64,000 nt of DNA from Stieleria varia. GTDB taxonomy: Bacteria > Planctomycetota > Planctomycetia > Pirellulales > Pirellulaceae. Under the pieces are notes generated by a model, which was not told the DNA's origin, made no database searches, and saw only the letters and a list, made by a program, of their open reading frames with translations. A program made the position numbers and the translations under genes. Shown here one piece after another: positions 42,404-51,329 of this stretch; position 1 is the stretch's first letter, and each line of letters begins with the position of its first letter. The stretch spans positions 8,804,001 to 8,868,000 of the forward strand of contig NZ_CP151726.1 of the NCBI RefSeq assembly GCF_038443385.1. The letters are read 5' to 3'.

Positions 42404-45244
42404 ATGCAAATAGCCTGCCCAAATTGCAAGGCAAAGCTGACGCTCGGCACACCCAAACCGGGACGCTACAAACCGAAGTGCAAGCACTGTGAACAACCCT
42501 TCATCTTGCTCGTCTCAGATGATGATCCACCCAAAATCCGATTCGGTAAAATCCCGACGGAGAAAACTTCCGAACAAAAACCACCGTCTCAGGCCGTCGG
42601 AAAACCTGCTCCACAAGAACAGCCCACTCAAGCTGCCCCAGCTTCGGCAACCCAAGCGGATCCGGATCAAACCATTGATGCAACCATAGCGCCTTCGCAG
42701 ACCACGGCGCAGACCACGGCGCAGACCACGGCGCAGACCACGGCGCGAACGATCCAGAAAACGATGGACGCGTCGATCGCTGCGGCGAAGTCGTCGCAGT
42801 CTGCCACTCTGGAGGCGACACTCGACCCGAGCACGACGGGCAACTCGAATGCGGATTTCAGCGGTGACGCCGCCGCGATCGTATCGTCTGGTCGCGGCAG
42901 CAATGGCGCAGCTGCCCCTTCTGGAGCCCGGTCATCCGTTGCCAAACCAGCAACCGCCGCGTCGTCAAACGATTTGTCACCGATCCCTCAACGATTGGGC
43001 GGCTACAAGATCTTGCGAATGCTTGGTCGTGGCGCGATGGGCGCCGTCTATCAAGCACAGCAGATCTCGTTGGATCGCAACGTCGCACTCAAAACCATCC
43101 GCTCGCGGTTGGCACAGAATCCGGCTTCTCTGGCTCGTTTCACTCGCGAAGCCTATGCGGCGGCACAACTGACGCACCACAACGTCGTACAGATCTATGA
43201 CTTTGGTGAAGACGAAGGGCAGCATTTCTTCAGCATGGAATGGGTGCGTGGGGGAACGCTCGGCGATCTCGTTCAAGAAAAAGGGCCGATCGATCCCAAG
43301 CTGGCTGCCAGTTACATCTTGCAGGCCGCGCGGGGGCTCCAGTTCGCCCACCGCAACGGCATGGTTCACCGCGACATCAAGCCAGCGAACCTGTTGCTCA
43401 GTGACGACGGCGTGGTCAAAGTCGCTGACTTGGGACTGGTCAAGATTCCCGAATGGGTCGAGCCCGAATCAGAAGTCGGACCGGCGGCCGTCAGTGGAGT
43501 TCAGAGTGGTACCCACGTGACGATGCAGGGCACCGCTGTCGGTACGCCCGCTTACATGGCTCCCGAACAAGGAATCGATGCGTCGTCGGTGGATCATCGC
43601 GCCGACATCTACTCGCTCGGCTGCAGTCTGTTTTACATGCTCGCGGGCAAAGCACCCTTTGACGGTTCGGAAGTCTCCGAAGTGCTGGCGATGCACGCCC
43701 ACCAACCGGTTCCCGATCTGACAAAGATCAATCCGCGTGTGCCGCCACAACTCGCTGAAATTGTGTCTCGGTGCATGGCCAAACAGCCCGCGCAGCGATA
43801 CGACTCGCTGGCGACGATGATCGATGACCTGGACGCCTTTCTCGGCATCCAACACGACGGCGAGTTTTCACCGACGACGCAGCAAGCAGACCAGTGGGAG
43901 TCGATCGCCAGCGAGTACGCGGCGTCACAAGCGATGCGTCGGTTGGGCAAGCCGCTGCTGCTGACGCTTGCCATCGTATCCCTCCTGCTCACCATCGCTC
44001 TGCCGATCCTGTTGTCGATCGGTTGGATCGCGTTGGGGCCGATGTTGTGCTTGAGCGTCTTGGCCACAGCGATCATCTTGGGTTCCACGGGCGGACGTAG
44101 CCCTGTCGCCACCTCGATGCGCCGCTGGATCGGCACGCTGACTTGGTGGGACTACCTCATGGCGGCGTTCGCCATACCGACCGTCGCTGTGGTCGGCTTT
44201 CTCGCCGGCATGCTGCCCGCCGCAATGATCGGCGGCATCCTCGGAGCGGCCGCCGGCGCGGGTTATCATTTCGGATTGATCGCGCCGAGCCGACGCTCAG
44301 GCGAGGACAAGTTGCAACAAGCAGAACGCTTCATGCGTGATCTGCGGATCGCCGGTGCCGACGAAACAGGCCTGCGAAACTTTGCCGCCCGCTATGCCGG
44401 CAAACGCTGGGAGCTGATCTATGAAGACCTGTTCGGATACCGCGCGCTGATCGATGCGAAAACAAGGTTGCAGCACGATCCGAGTTTCCGCGGTGGTGTC
44501 TCCCGCTCAAGTTGGCGTGATCGCATTTGCGATCGGTTGGACACGATGGCCAAGTCCAACGAAGAGTCAAAGACGCATCAACAGTTGGCCGCCATCGAAG
44601 AACGTGGGTTGGTCAGCGAAGGACTCAGTGCATCAGAGGCACGCGAGCGCAGTTGGCAAATGGCCGCTGCGGTGATGGAGGGTGCTAAGCTGCCCGCGCC
44701 GATCAATACGGACGACGCGGAGGCCGCAGCCAGAGCCAAGCGGGAACGCATCAAAGCGGACTTGGCCGAAGCACGCAGTGGCAAGTACAAAATCAAACGC
44801 GATCCTCTCAAACCGCTCAAACTCGCGTTGTCGGGCTACACACGACTACTGGCCGGATGTTGTCTGCTGGCCGTGTTCGGGATTTGGGCACAAAGTTCCG
44901 GTTTGCTCAGCAGCGAATTGATCCAGTCCGTAAAAACCGGCGATGTGGACCTGCAAGCGTTGGGGCAACAAGCCGTTGAGACGCCGATGGCGGACGCCCA
45001 AGTCGGCGGGGGAATGAATCCTTGGTCGATCGGGGCCGCCGGATTGCTGCTGGCCATGTCCGCGTTCGTTTCCGGCTGGCGAATGACTCCCTTTGCAGTG
45101 ATCGCAACCATCGTGATCGTCTTGGGTGCTCAGTTGGGCGTCCCGGCGATCAATGTGGTGCCCGCATGGCTGGTCTCGCTTGCCGCAGGACTGATCGTCT
45201 ATTTGCCCGGCATTTTCTTTGGCGAGTCAGGACACGCTCAGTGA
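42404..45244 (+). CDS. Membrane Ser/Thr protein kinase with zinc-ribbon N-terminus
   Basis: 946 residues from the ATG at 42404; the frame is open much further upstream but that part covers the palindrome and the pseudokinase. Residues 1-33 are an MJ0042-like zinc ribbon (C5-P-N-C8 ... C26-K-H-C29). A Thr/Ala/Gln/Ser-rich linker (about 60-190) contains four QTTA repeats. The kinase domain spans about 200-480: glycine loop LGRGAMGAVY, K230, HRDIKPAN with D324, DLG at 342-344 instead of DFG, and GTPAYMAPEQ. The C-terminal part has membrane helices at about 517-565, 580-622, 815-830 and 870-935. The active-site residues are all present. It may phosphorylate partners encoded nearby, such as the sigma factor or the pseudokinase. 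Confidence 0.85.
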   Translation: MQIACPNCKAKLTLGTPKPGRYKPKCKHCEQPFILLVSDDDPPKIRFGKIPTEKTSEQKPPSQAVGKPAPQEQPTQAAPASATQADPDQTIDATIAPSQTTAQTTAQTTAQTTARTIQKTMDASIAAAKSSQSATLEATLDPSTTGNSNADFSGDAAAIVSSGRGSNGAAAPSGARSSVAKPATAASSNDLSPIPQRLGGYKILRMLGRGAMGAVYQAQQISLDRNVALKTIRSRLAQNPASLARFTREAYAAAQLTHHNVVQIYDFGEDEGQHFFSMEWVRGGTLGDLVQEKGPIDPKLAASYILQAARGLQFAHRNGMVHRDIKPANLLLSDDGVVKVADLGLVKIPEWVEPESEVGPAAVSGVQSGTHVTMQGTAVGTPAYMAPEQGIDASSVDHRADIYSLGCSLFYMLAGKAPFDGSEVSEVLAMHAHQPVPDLTKINPRVPPQLAEIVSRCMAKQPAQRYDSLATMIDDLDAFLGIQHDGEFSPTTQQADQWESIASEYAASQAMRRLGKPLLLTLAIVSLLLTIALPILLSIGWIALGPMLCLSVLATAIILGSTGGRSPVATSMRRWIGTLTWWDYLMAAFAIPTVAVVGFLAGMLPAAMIGGILGAAAGAGYHFGLIAPSRRSGEDKLQQAERFMRDLRIAGADETGLRNFAARYAGKRWELIYEDLFGYRALIDAKTRLQHDPSFRGGVSRSSWRDRICDRLDTMAKSNEESKTHQQLAAIEERGLVSEGLSASEARERSWQMAAAVMEGAKLPAPINTDDAEAAARAKRERIKADLAEARSGKYKIKRDPLKPLKLALSGYTRLLAGCCLLAVFGIWAQSSGLLSSELIQSVKTGDVDLQALGQQAVETPMADAQVGGGMNPWSIGAAGLLLAMSAFVSGWRMTPFAVIATIVIVLGAQLGVPAINVVPAWLVSLAAGLIVYLPGIFFGESGHAQ

Positions 45245-45348
45245 CCCAAGGTGTGGTGCTGGCCTGCTGGTTTCCTACTGTCCCATCAGTCCCATGCGTC
45301 CCCTAGGTCCCATCAATCCGGTCAGACCGAATCACTAAACATTACACC

Positions 45349-48300
45349 CTATCGTGCCGTCTCGACTTTCAGTGGTGCTGTCCAGTTCTTTGCCTCCGCG
45401 GTGTAGTACAGGTAGGTTCGCGATGCGGGGCCGGTGTAGCTGCCGGGGACGGTTGCAGTGACGGTGAAATCGATCGTCTTTTTCGCCGATGGTTCCAGCG
45501 TTCGCCAGTAAAACACGACGTCCCGGCCTCGCAGTTCGTAGTAGTCAAACTGGCCGGCCTCTTGTAATTCGTCCAGCTCCTCCATCTTTGGCTCCACGCC
45601 ACCGGGCAATCCCACGACGGCGACCGCCATCGGTTGACCGGCGTCGGTCGTGTTCACCAAAGTCGCACGGACCGTTGCGGTTGCTCCATCGGTCAACGAG
45701 GTGGCCTTGTCGCCTCCCACGAACTCCGTCGTCAACTTCAGCGGACAACTCGCGTCACTGATCGGTGTCTCGGCATGTGAAACGATGTCGATGCTGAAGG
45801 CCAGACTTTCACAGCCCGGTGCCAAGAGTTTCAACGCGACCGATTCCGTTTCCCGATCGGCTGAGAGTCGTTTCAACAACTCATCACCGAGTCCACGGAT
45901 TTCAATCGCGTCACCGCTATCGATCGTCGACCAGGACGCTTGCCCGATCGTTTCGTCGCCAAGTTGGACTTGCAAGGAACCAGACGAGTTGTTGCCCAAC
46001 AGTTTGCCGGCACCCACGAGCGCCTTGAGCGCCAGCACGGTCGCTTGTGTGCTGCCGAATCCGCTACCGGATTGACGATGCGCCAACAGCCACATTGTTG
46101 CCCGACGCGTACGCTCAACGTGCTGCTTGCTTTTCAGCCATGCCAGGATGGCCAGCGAAGTCGTCTCGACTTGTCGTGAGATCCCGCCACTGGAAACGAC
46201 GGTCGTTGCCCCGTCCAAACCACCGTCATCGGCTTGCAGCTCACCGAGTCGATTCAGTAATTTTTCACCGACCGAAACTCGCCCGGCGTTCATCAACGTC
46301 GCTGCCGACAATGCGATCAAGTACGCGTCTTCACTGGACTGGGCGACGCGTTGGATTTCATCCAATTCCTTGGCCATCTCTCTGGCGGATCGTTGTGGTT
46401 GGCCGGACGCAACGTCGGCCTCCGTCAACGCCCACATCACGTACGCGTTGACGATTTCCTGCTGCACCGACCAGACATGCAGGTGTCTTGGGTTGCGATG
46501 AAAACCGCCTTTGCCATCACGCCTGGACATCAACCAGGTCCGTGTGCGTTGGACCATCTCGGTGTCGACTTGCATGACCTGCTGCATATCGGCGAACTGC
46601 ATCAAGCCGAATGCCGAGAGCGCTTCGTGACCTGGATCGCTGCCGAACCACTCGTAGCCGAGTTGCTGGCACTCAAAGCTGGTCAGCTTGCCGTAACCGC
46701 GCTCCAACATTCCCGTCGCCTTGCGAGTGATCTCGGGTTTGGCGATCCCGTTTTGTTTCATCAACAGCAAAGCCATCGTGTTGGGATAGTTGGTCGCGGA
46801 GGTCTGCTCAAAACACCCGTGCGGTTCTTGCAAGATCCCTTCCACGCCCGACATCAAATCTGCCAAGCGAGACGGATACACTCGCAAGGTGACAGCCAAG
46901 GATCCCGGCACGATATCGCGAGGAATCGGCAAATCGACTTCCGCGGACTCGTTGATCGTCCCGGACAGCGCCGAGGACATCGGATATCCGCGTGGCGAAA
47001 TCTTGAGCGTTCGGCGGATGTTGTCCTTCAGCACTTGGCCGCCCGGTGCCGCGGTTCGGCCACGGATCTCGATCGACGCAGTCTTTTCGTTGTGACCAGA
47101 ACCGACAAACAACGGAAAGTACTGCCGCGTGCGATCGAGTCCGGCGATGCCCGACAAAGTTGCCGCGGTAGACTCGGCCGACAGTTCGTCACCGACGACC
47201 AAGTCAAGCGACACATCCACTTCGTCCTTTGTCGCATTGACGACCGCGACAGGCAGATCGATGCGGTCACCACTGGTGACCTCCAGCGGCAACTTGGGCT
47301 CGATTTGGAAAGGCAAACGAGAGACCACTTCGGCATCCCCACTGCCGATCCTTCCGTCCGTGGTATGCCCATCGATGTTGACGCGAAAGAGCGTGACGGA
47401 GTCGGACACGTCGAATCGGATCGTCGCTTTGCCTCGGGAGTCCGTGATCAGCAAAGGATTCCAATAGAGTGTCTCGGCAAAATCCGATCGCACCTCCGGA
47501 TCAGGCCGTTGATGCTGGTGAGCGTATTCGCGGACGGGGAACCGCAATTCGGCCAGCAATTGATTGGCAAGATCCTTACCGCTGATGCCACGACTGTTTG
47601 CATACTGGCTCAACTGCTCGCGAAATCGCTGTTGACGATTGGCAACCGGATCGAGACCCATGCCTTGTCCCATCGCATTGCCCATGCCCATGCCCATGTC
47701 CAGGCCGGGTCCACCGAATGCGTTCATGTCACTGCGGTCTTCGAAGGCTTGACCTGCGAAATCGCCTGCCAACTCGTTCATTGGAAAGCCGTCCATGCCT
47801 TTCATCCCCTTCATCATGTCACGTCCGGCATCGACCAAGTCGCTCCACTTCGCTTCGTCATCGCGTCCACCAAGATCAGCCGGCTCAGAGGTGGGCTTCT
47901 CCGCTGCCGGCGCGGACGACTCAACAGGTTTGATTTCCGTTGGATTTTCTGCCCAAGCTTTCGCCGCACTCATGTCCGCTTCTTCGCCGGACGCCATGGC
48001 AGAGCCTGCCTCGTCACTCTTAATCTCAGCGGTGCTGACCACACGATTTTCGGGAACACCGCATCCGGCGATCATCAACCCCGACACAACCAGCAACAAC
48101 AACCCCGCGAACACGGATGCGGTGCGTCGCCGAGCAAAAAGACTGATCAAAGCAACGAACACCACCCACACCATGCCGACCAGCAGCAACAATACCATTG
48201 TCTCGCCGATCAATGCTTGCCATGCGTCTCGCATCTTGGATTGATACACGCTCCACTGACTGTGAAATACAGGTTCGTTGCTGACCTGAACAGGCAACTC

Positions 48301-50631
48301 CGAGTTTCGACTTCCATCCAAATCCAACAGCTTGGTCAGTTGCTCTTTAAAAGCACCGTCGGCTTGATCAGCCGAACCACTGACAAAACGTCGCCAACCC
48401 TGTGTGCCCAACAGCAAGTCCAGGCTCTCGGCAGCCTCGGCGTCATCGCTCAAGTAGAAATTCGCGTGCTCCAGATCTTCTGGCGATTGAACTTCACTGG
48501 TCAACAAAAAATGTGTCTTGAGCGTCGGACGTTCCGTCTCATCCAAACTCAGTGACGCGTCGTCCACCACGCTGACCCCCAACACCGCGGCGATCGGTCG
48601 ATCGTTTTCATCGGTCACCTGCAAAGTCAACCGAGTGGCTTCGCCGGGCGATCGTTCGATCGCACTGTCACGAGAGACTCCGTCGTCGGACACCACGCGT
48701 ACGTTCAATTCCTGATCGCTGCGACGGAACACCAGTCGCTCCACCATCGGAGTCGGCGGTGTTGACTGGGCATCCAGCACGGTCACACGCAGAACACCAT
48801 TGGCAGATGGCTGCAGTGCGACCGCAATGGTGTTGTCGCCTTTCTTGAGAGCGACACGTTGCTGACCAACCAACTCGCCTCGACAGACGACGTGAACCAG
48901 CACATCACGACGTTTGGGCGAGCGAACGATCATGCCCAACGCTTCATTGGAATCGAGTACACCATCGAGGGTATCGATTACCGGCAGGTTCTCCACCACG
49001 GCGGGCAACTCAGGCGTGCTTGTCACGTCCAGGGGCGAGACAATCTTGACTTGGTATCGCTGACCGACTTCGGGGACGAACCGAAATAGGCCCATCCCGT
49101 CGCGAACCGTTTGGATATCGGCCACTTTCTTTCCCGATGCGGAGAGGACTTCCCCGGTCACTTCGATCGGTTCCCCGAGTGAATCACGAGCGTTGAAGTA
49201 AACGCGATTGTCCAATCCGTCGACGAGATAGCCGCCTTCGGGATAGAACTCCATCGTGACCTTGCCGGTGTGAATCGGAATGCTCTTGGACTGCGTTTCT
49301 TTGACGCTGCCGTCGTCGATCATCACGGACAACGTGCCGACACCTTTTTCGATCACCTCGGGCAGCTTGAACTCGATGGCCAGCGTGCCGTCCTCACCGG
49401 TCCGCGTCGTGTTTTCATAGATCACACGTTCGTCGACGCGAGCGGTCACCACCGCGGTTGCATCGGCCAGCACCTCGCCTTCGGCTCGTCGCACGGAGAA
49501 GTCGGCTTCGACGGTATCGGTCGCTCCGTAGCTGCGGCGACGAAACTCAAGATCTTTCTTGAAACGCGGGACCCGATACGCTCGAACCTGGATCTCACGT
49601 TCTTCGTCGGGAAAGAATCCGTCCAGGCTCTTGGCGACCAGCTTGTAGGTTCCGCCCGGTGCAAAACTGGGCAGCGCAAACGAACCGTTGCCCACACCTC
49701 GGTCTGTCACTCCGGCGATCTCCAACGCACCGATCTTGGCACCACTGGGATCGAGCAAATGATATTCGATGGGCACATCGGCGTGAGCGGCCAAGGAACG
49801 TCGATTCAATGTCAGAGATCGAAAGAAGATCGTTTCGCCGGGACGATACACCGGTCGATCGACGGTCACGTAAGTCAGACAACGCGTCGGTTCCAGGGGA
49901 ATCTCGATCGTCGCGTTGGCTTGCTCTTCACCGTCCGTGTTGGCCGTGACCTTGAGTCGTGAATCGGGCGGGATCACCACATCGTCGGGGACCGTGACGC
50001 GACACATTCCGTCCGGGCCGGTTTCCGATTCACCTGCGAACAACACCGAACCATTGGAGAGGACCGAGAACGAAATCGACGCGGGGACCACGATGGAGCT
50101 GGCCGTGGAGCCTCGTGCGGATAGACGCATGGTGGTGAAACGAAACTCATGACTGGCCGTCGCCTTCTCAGGCTCGACCGATTGAGCACGGACTTGCAGA
50201 GCCGCCGGCGGCGCGGCTGGCAAACTTTGTTGATACCGATAGCCGGTCACCATCACGGCCAAGCATGCCGCCGTGGCAAGCGTTGCAAACGCAGTGATCC
50301 AAAATCCTGCGTTGCCGCCTTCACCAGGATGATTGGCCTCGGCATGTGCCGGCAAAGCGTCCTCGTCTCGATCGTTCACGTCTCGACCGTCATCTGCTTT
50401 GAAGGCCGTTTGGAGCGCACCCATCGACGTTGCCAAATCACCAGTCGGTTGAACCTTCGTTGCCTCCGTGATTTTGCCAGCCAATTGCAGAGTGGTCGCC
50501 CAAGCCGTCGCGACGGCGGGATCCTTTGCGATCCGGCCACGCAATTCAGCCGCCTCGCTGTCGTCCAACAGCCCGTAGTGCAACTCCATCAGTTGCTGCA
50601 TCAGTTCATCGTGATCATTCATATGGTTCAT
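45349..50631 (-). CDS. Anti-sigma-like/alpha-2-macroglobulin fusion protein
   Basis: 1760 residues. Residues about 5-60 (DHDELMQQLMELHYGLLDDSEAAELRGRI) resemble planctomycete anti-sigma N-termini. TM1 is at about 109-131. Macroglobulin-like beta domains (about 200-780: DRPVYRPGETIFFRSLTL, GTYKLVAKSLDGFFPDEE) follow. TM2 and TM3 lie at about 812-856 and end in a lipobox-like LMIAGC857 after ARRRT. A Gly/Met-rich low-complexity stretch (about 900-1010) occupies the place of a bait region. The A2M domain starts near 1045 (DFAETLYWNPLLITDSRGKA). The thioester motif is C1273-F-E-Q1276, within a domain of alpha-alpha repeats to about 1530. Bacterial A2Ms trap proteases and are usually lipoproteins with signal peptides. 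Here the ATG overlaps the sigma factor stop (ATGA), so this is probably a sensor/anti-sigma factor. Confidence 0.85.
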   Translation of the reverse strand: MNHMNDHDELMQQLMELHYGLLDDSEAAELRGRIAKDPAVATAWATTLQLAGKITEATKVQPTGDLATSMGALQTAFKADDGRDVNDRDEDALPAHAEANHPGEGGNAGFWITAFATLATAACLAVMVTGYRYQQSLPAAPPAALQVRAQSVEPEKATASHEFRFTTMRLSARGSTASSIVVPASISFSVLSNGSVLFAGESETGPDGMCRVTVPDDVVIPPDSRLKVTANTDGEEQANATIEIPLEPTRCLTYVTVDRPVYRPGETIFFRSLTLNRRSLAAHADVPIEYHLLDPSGAKIGALEIAGVTDRGVGNGSFALPSFAPGGTYKLVAKSLDGFFPDEEREIQVRAYRVPRFKKDLEFRRRSYGATDTVEADFSVRRAEGEVLADATAVVTARVDERVIYENTTRTGEDGTLAIEFKLPEVIEKGVGTLSVMIDDGSVKETQSKSIPIHTGKVTMEFYPEGGYLVDGLDNRVYFNARDSLGEPIEVTGEVLSASGKKVADIQTVRDGMGLFRFVPEVGQRYQVKIVSPLDVTSTPELPAVVENLPVIDTLDGVLDSNEALGMIVRSPKRRDVLVHVVCRGELVGQQRVALKKGDNTIAVALQPSANGVLRVTVLDAQSTPPTPMVERLVFRRSDQELNVRVVSDDGVSRDSAIERSPGEATRLTLQVTDENDRPIAAVLGVSVVDDASLSLDETERPTLKTHFLLTSEVQSPEDLEHANFYLSDDAEAAESLDLLLGTQGWRRFVSGSADQADGAFKEQLTKLLDLDGSRNSELPVQVSNEPVFHSQWSVYQSKMRDAWQALIGETMVLLLLVGMVWVVFVALISLFARRRTASVFAGLLLLVVSGLMIAGCGVPENRVVSTAEIKSDEAGSAMASGEEADMSAAKAWAENPTEIKPVESSAPAAEKPTSEPADLGGRDDEAKWSDLVDAGRDMMKGMKGMDGFPMNELAGDFAGQAFEDRSDMNAFGGPGLDMGMGMGNAMGQGMGLDPVANRQQRFREQLSQYANSRGISGKDLANQLLAELRFPVREYAHQHQRPDPEVRSDFAETLYWNPLLITDSRGKATIRFDVSDSVTLFRVNIDGHTTDGRIGSGDAEVVSRLPFQIEPKLPLEVTSGDRIDLPVAVVNATKDEVDVSLDLVVGDELSAESTAATLSGIAGLDRTRQYFPLFVGSGHNEKTASIEIRGRTAAPGGQVLKDNIRRTLKISPRGYPMSSALSGTINESAEVDLPIPRDIVPGSLAVTLRVYPSRLADLMSGVEGILQEPHGCFEQTSATNYPNTMALLLMKQNGIAKPEITRKATGMLERGYGKLTSFECQQLGYEWFGSDPGHEALSAFGLMQFADMQQVMQVDTEMVQRTRTWLMSRRDGKGGFHRNPRHLHVWSVQQEIVNAYVMWALTEADVASGQPQRSAREMAKELDEIQRVAQSSEDAYLIALSAATLMNAGRVSVGEKLLNRLGELQADDGGLDGATTVVSSGGISRQVETTSLAILAWLKSKQHVERTRRATMWLLAHRQSGSGFGSTQATVLALKALVGAGKLLGNNSSGSLQVQLGDETIGQASWSTIDSGDAIEIRGLGDELLKRLSADRETESVALKLLAPGCESLAFSIDIVSHAETPISDASCPLKLTTEFVGGDKATSLTDGATATVRATLVNTTDAGQPMAVAVVGLPGGVEPKMEELDELQEAGQFDYYELRGRDVVFYWRTLEPSAKKTIDFTVTATVPGSYTGPASRTYLYYTAEAKNWTAPLKVETAR

Positions 50632-51194
50632 GACAGGTCCCCCACGCTTTGGCGGAGTTGACGGATGGCGGTGCGCATCCGAGTTTTGACGGTGCCGATC
50701 GGGAGCGAAGTGGTTTGGGCGATTTCCTCGTAAGTCAATTCGCCGTTCTGCCGCAGCAGAAACACTTCCTGCTCTTCGGCTCGCAACTGCCGCACGGCAT
50801 GTTGCAAGCGTTGTATCTGTTCGTCTTGGACGAGCCCCGAATCGGGGCTCTCAGCGGTAGAAACCATCACAGCGTCCTCGGCTAGGGACTGGCGACGGCG
50901 ATTCCAAGCCGTCTTTCGAAAATCACGTCCGGTATTGAGCGCGACCCGAAAGACCCAAGCACGCAAGTTGGTGATGTCCGAGAGTTCCTGGCGTTTCCGC
51001 CAACATTTCAAGAACGTTTCTTGCAGCGCGTCACGAGCGTCTTCGATATTCCCGACCAGATAAAACAGCGTTCCCAAGATTTCGCCACGCGCATCATCGA
51101 ACAACTGTTCCAGCAATTCGCTGAAATCAGTCAGATCCGGGGGTTCGGTCTTGGAGGGTGCATCGGTCATGTCAGAAAAGATTCTCGCGGCCAT
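50628..51194 (-). CDS. ECF-type RNA polymerase sigma factor
   Basis: 188 residues from the first ATG; an ATG at 51170 (MTDAPSK) gives a 180-residue form and is equally plausible. Region 2 is at about residues 28-95 (LGTLFYLVGNIEDARDALQETFLKCWRKRQEL, NLRAWVFRVALNTGRDFRKTAWNRRR). Region 4 is at about 130-182 (LRAEEQEVFLLRQNGELTYEEIAQTTSLPIGTVKTRMRTAIRQLRQ). The stop codon overlaps the ATG of the A2M fusion, so the two are translationally coupled and probably form a sigma/anti-sigma pair. A divergent gene for a secreted TPR-like protein starts 135 bases away. Confidence 0.92.
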   Translation of the reverse strand: MAARIFSDMTDAPSKTEPPDLTDFSELLEQLFDDARGEILGTLFYLVGNIEDARDALQETFLKCWRKRQELSDITNLRAWVFRVALNTGRDFRKTAWNRRRQSLAEDAVMVSTAESPDSGLVQDEQIQRLQHAVRQLRAEEQEVFLLRQNGELTYEEIAQTTSLPIGTVKTRMRTAIRQLRQSVGDLS

Positions 51195-51329
51195 CGGGGG
51201 CGGCTACCAAGACAGACGAGGCTGCGGACGACGCGGATTTAAGGAATATCCAAAAAAACACGCTTCGTCCTCAAACCACTAGAATGAACGCTTTCTCAGT
51301 GCGATTGGCGGTTGAAGGAAGGGAGCAAG
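51195..51329. promoter_or_regulatory. Divergent promoter region, sigma factor and TPR protein genes
   Basis: 135 bases that must hold the promoters of both the ECF sigma operon and the secreted TPR protein. GGGAGCAAG sits directly before the plus-strand ATG at 51330 as its ribosome binding site. I could not assign -35/-10 elements with confidence. Confidence 0.4.

Noticed and set aside
46351..48555. 734-codon open frame on the plus strand opposite the A2M gene
   Set aside because: Mirror frame produced by codon bias of the real minus-strand gene; no signal peptide or domain pattern, and the A2M frame has clear motifs.
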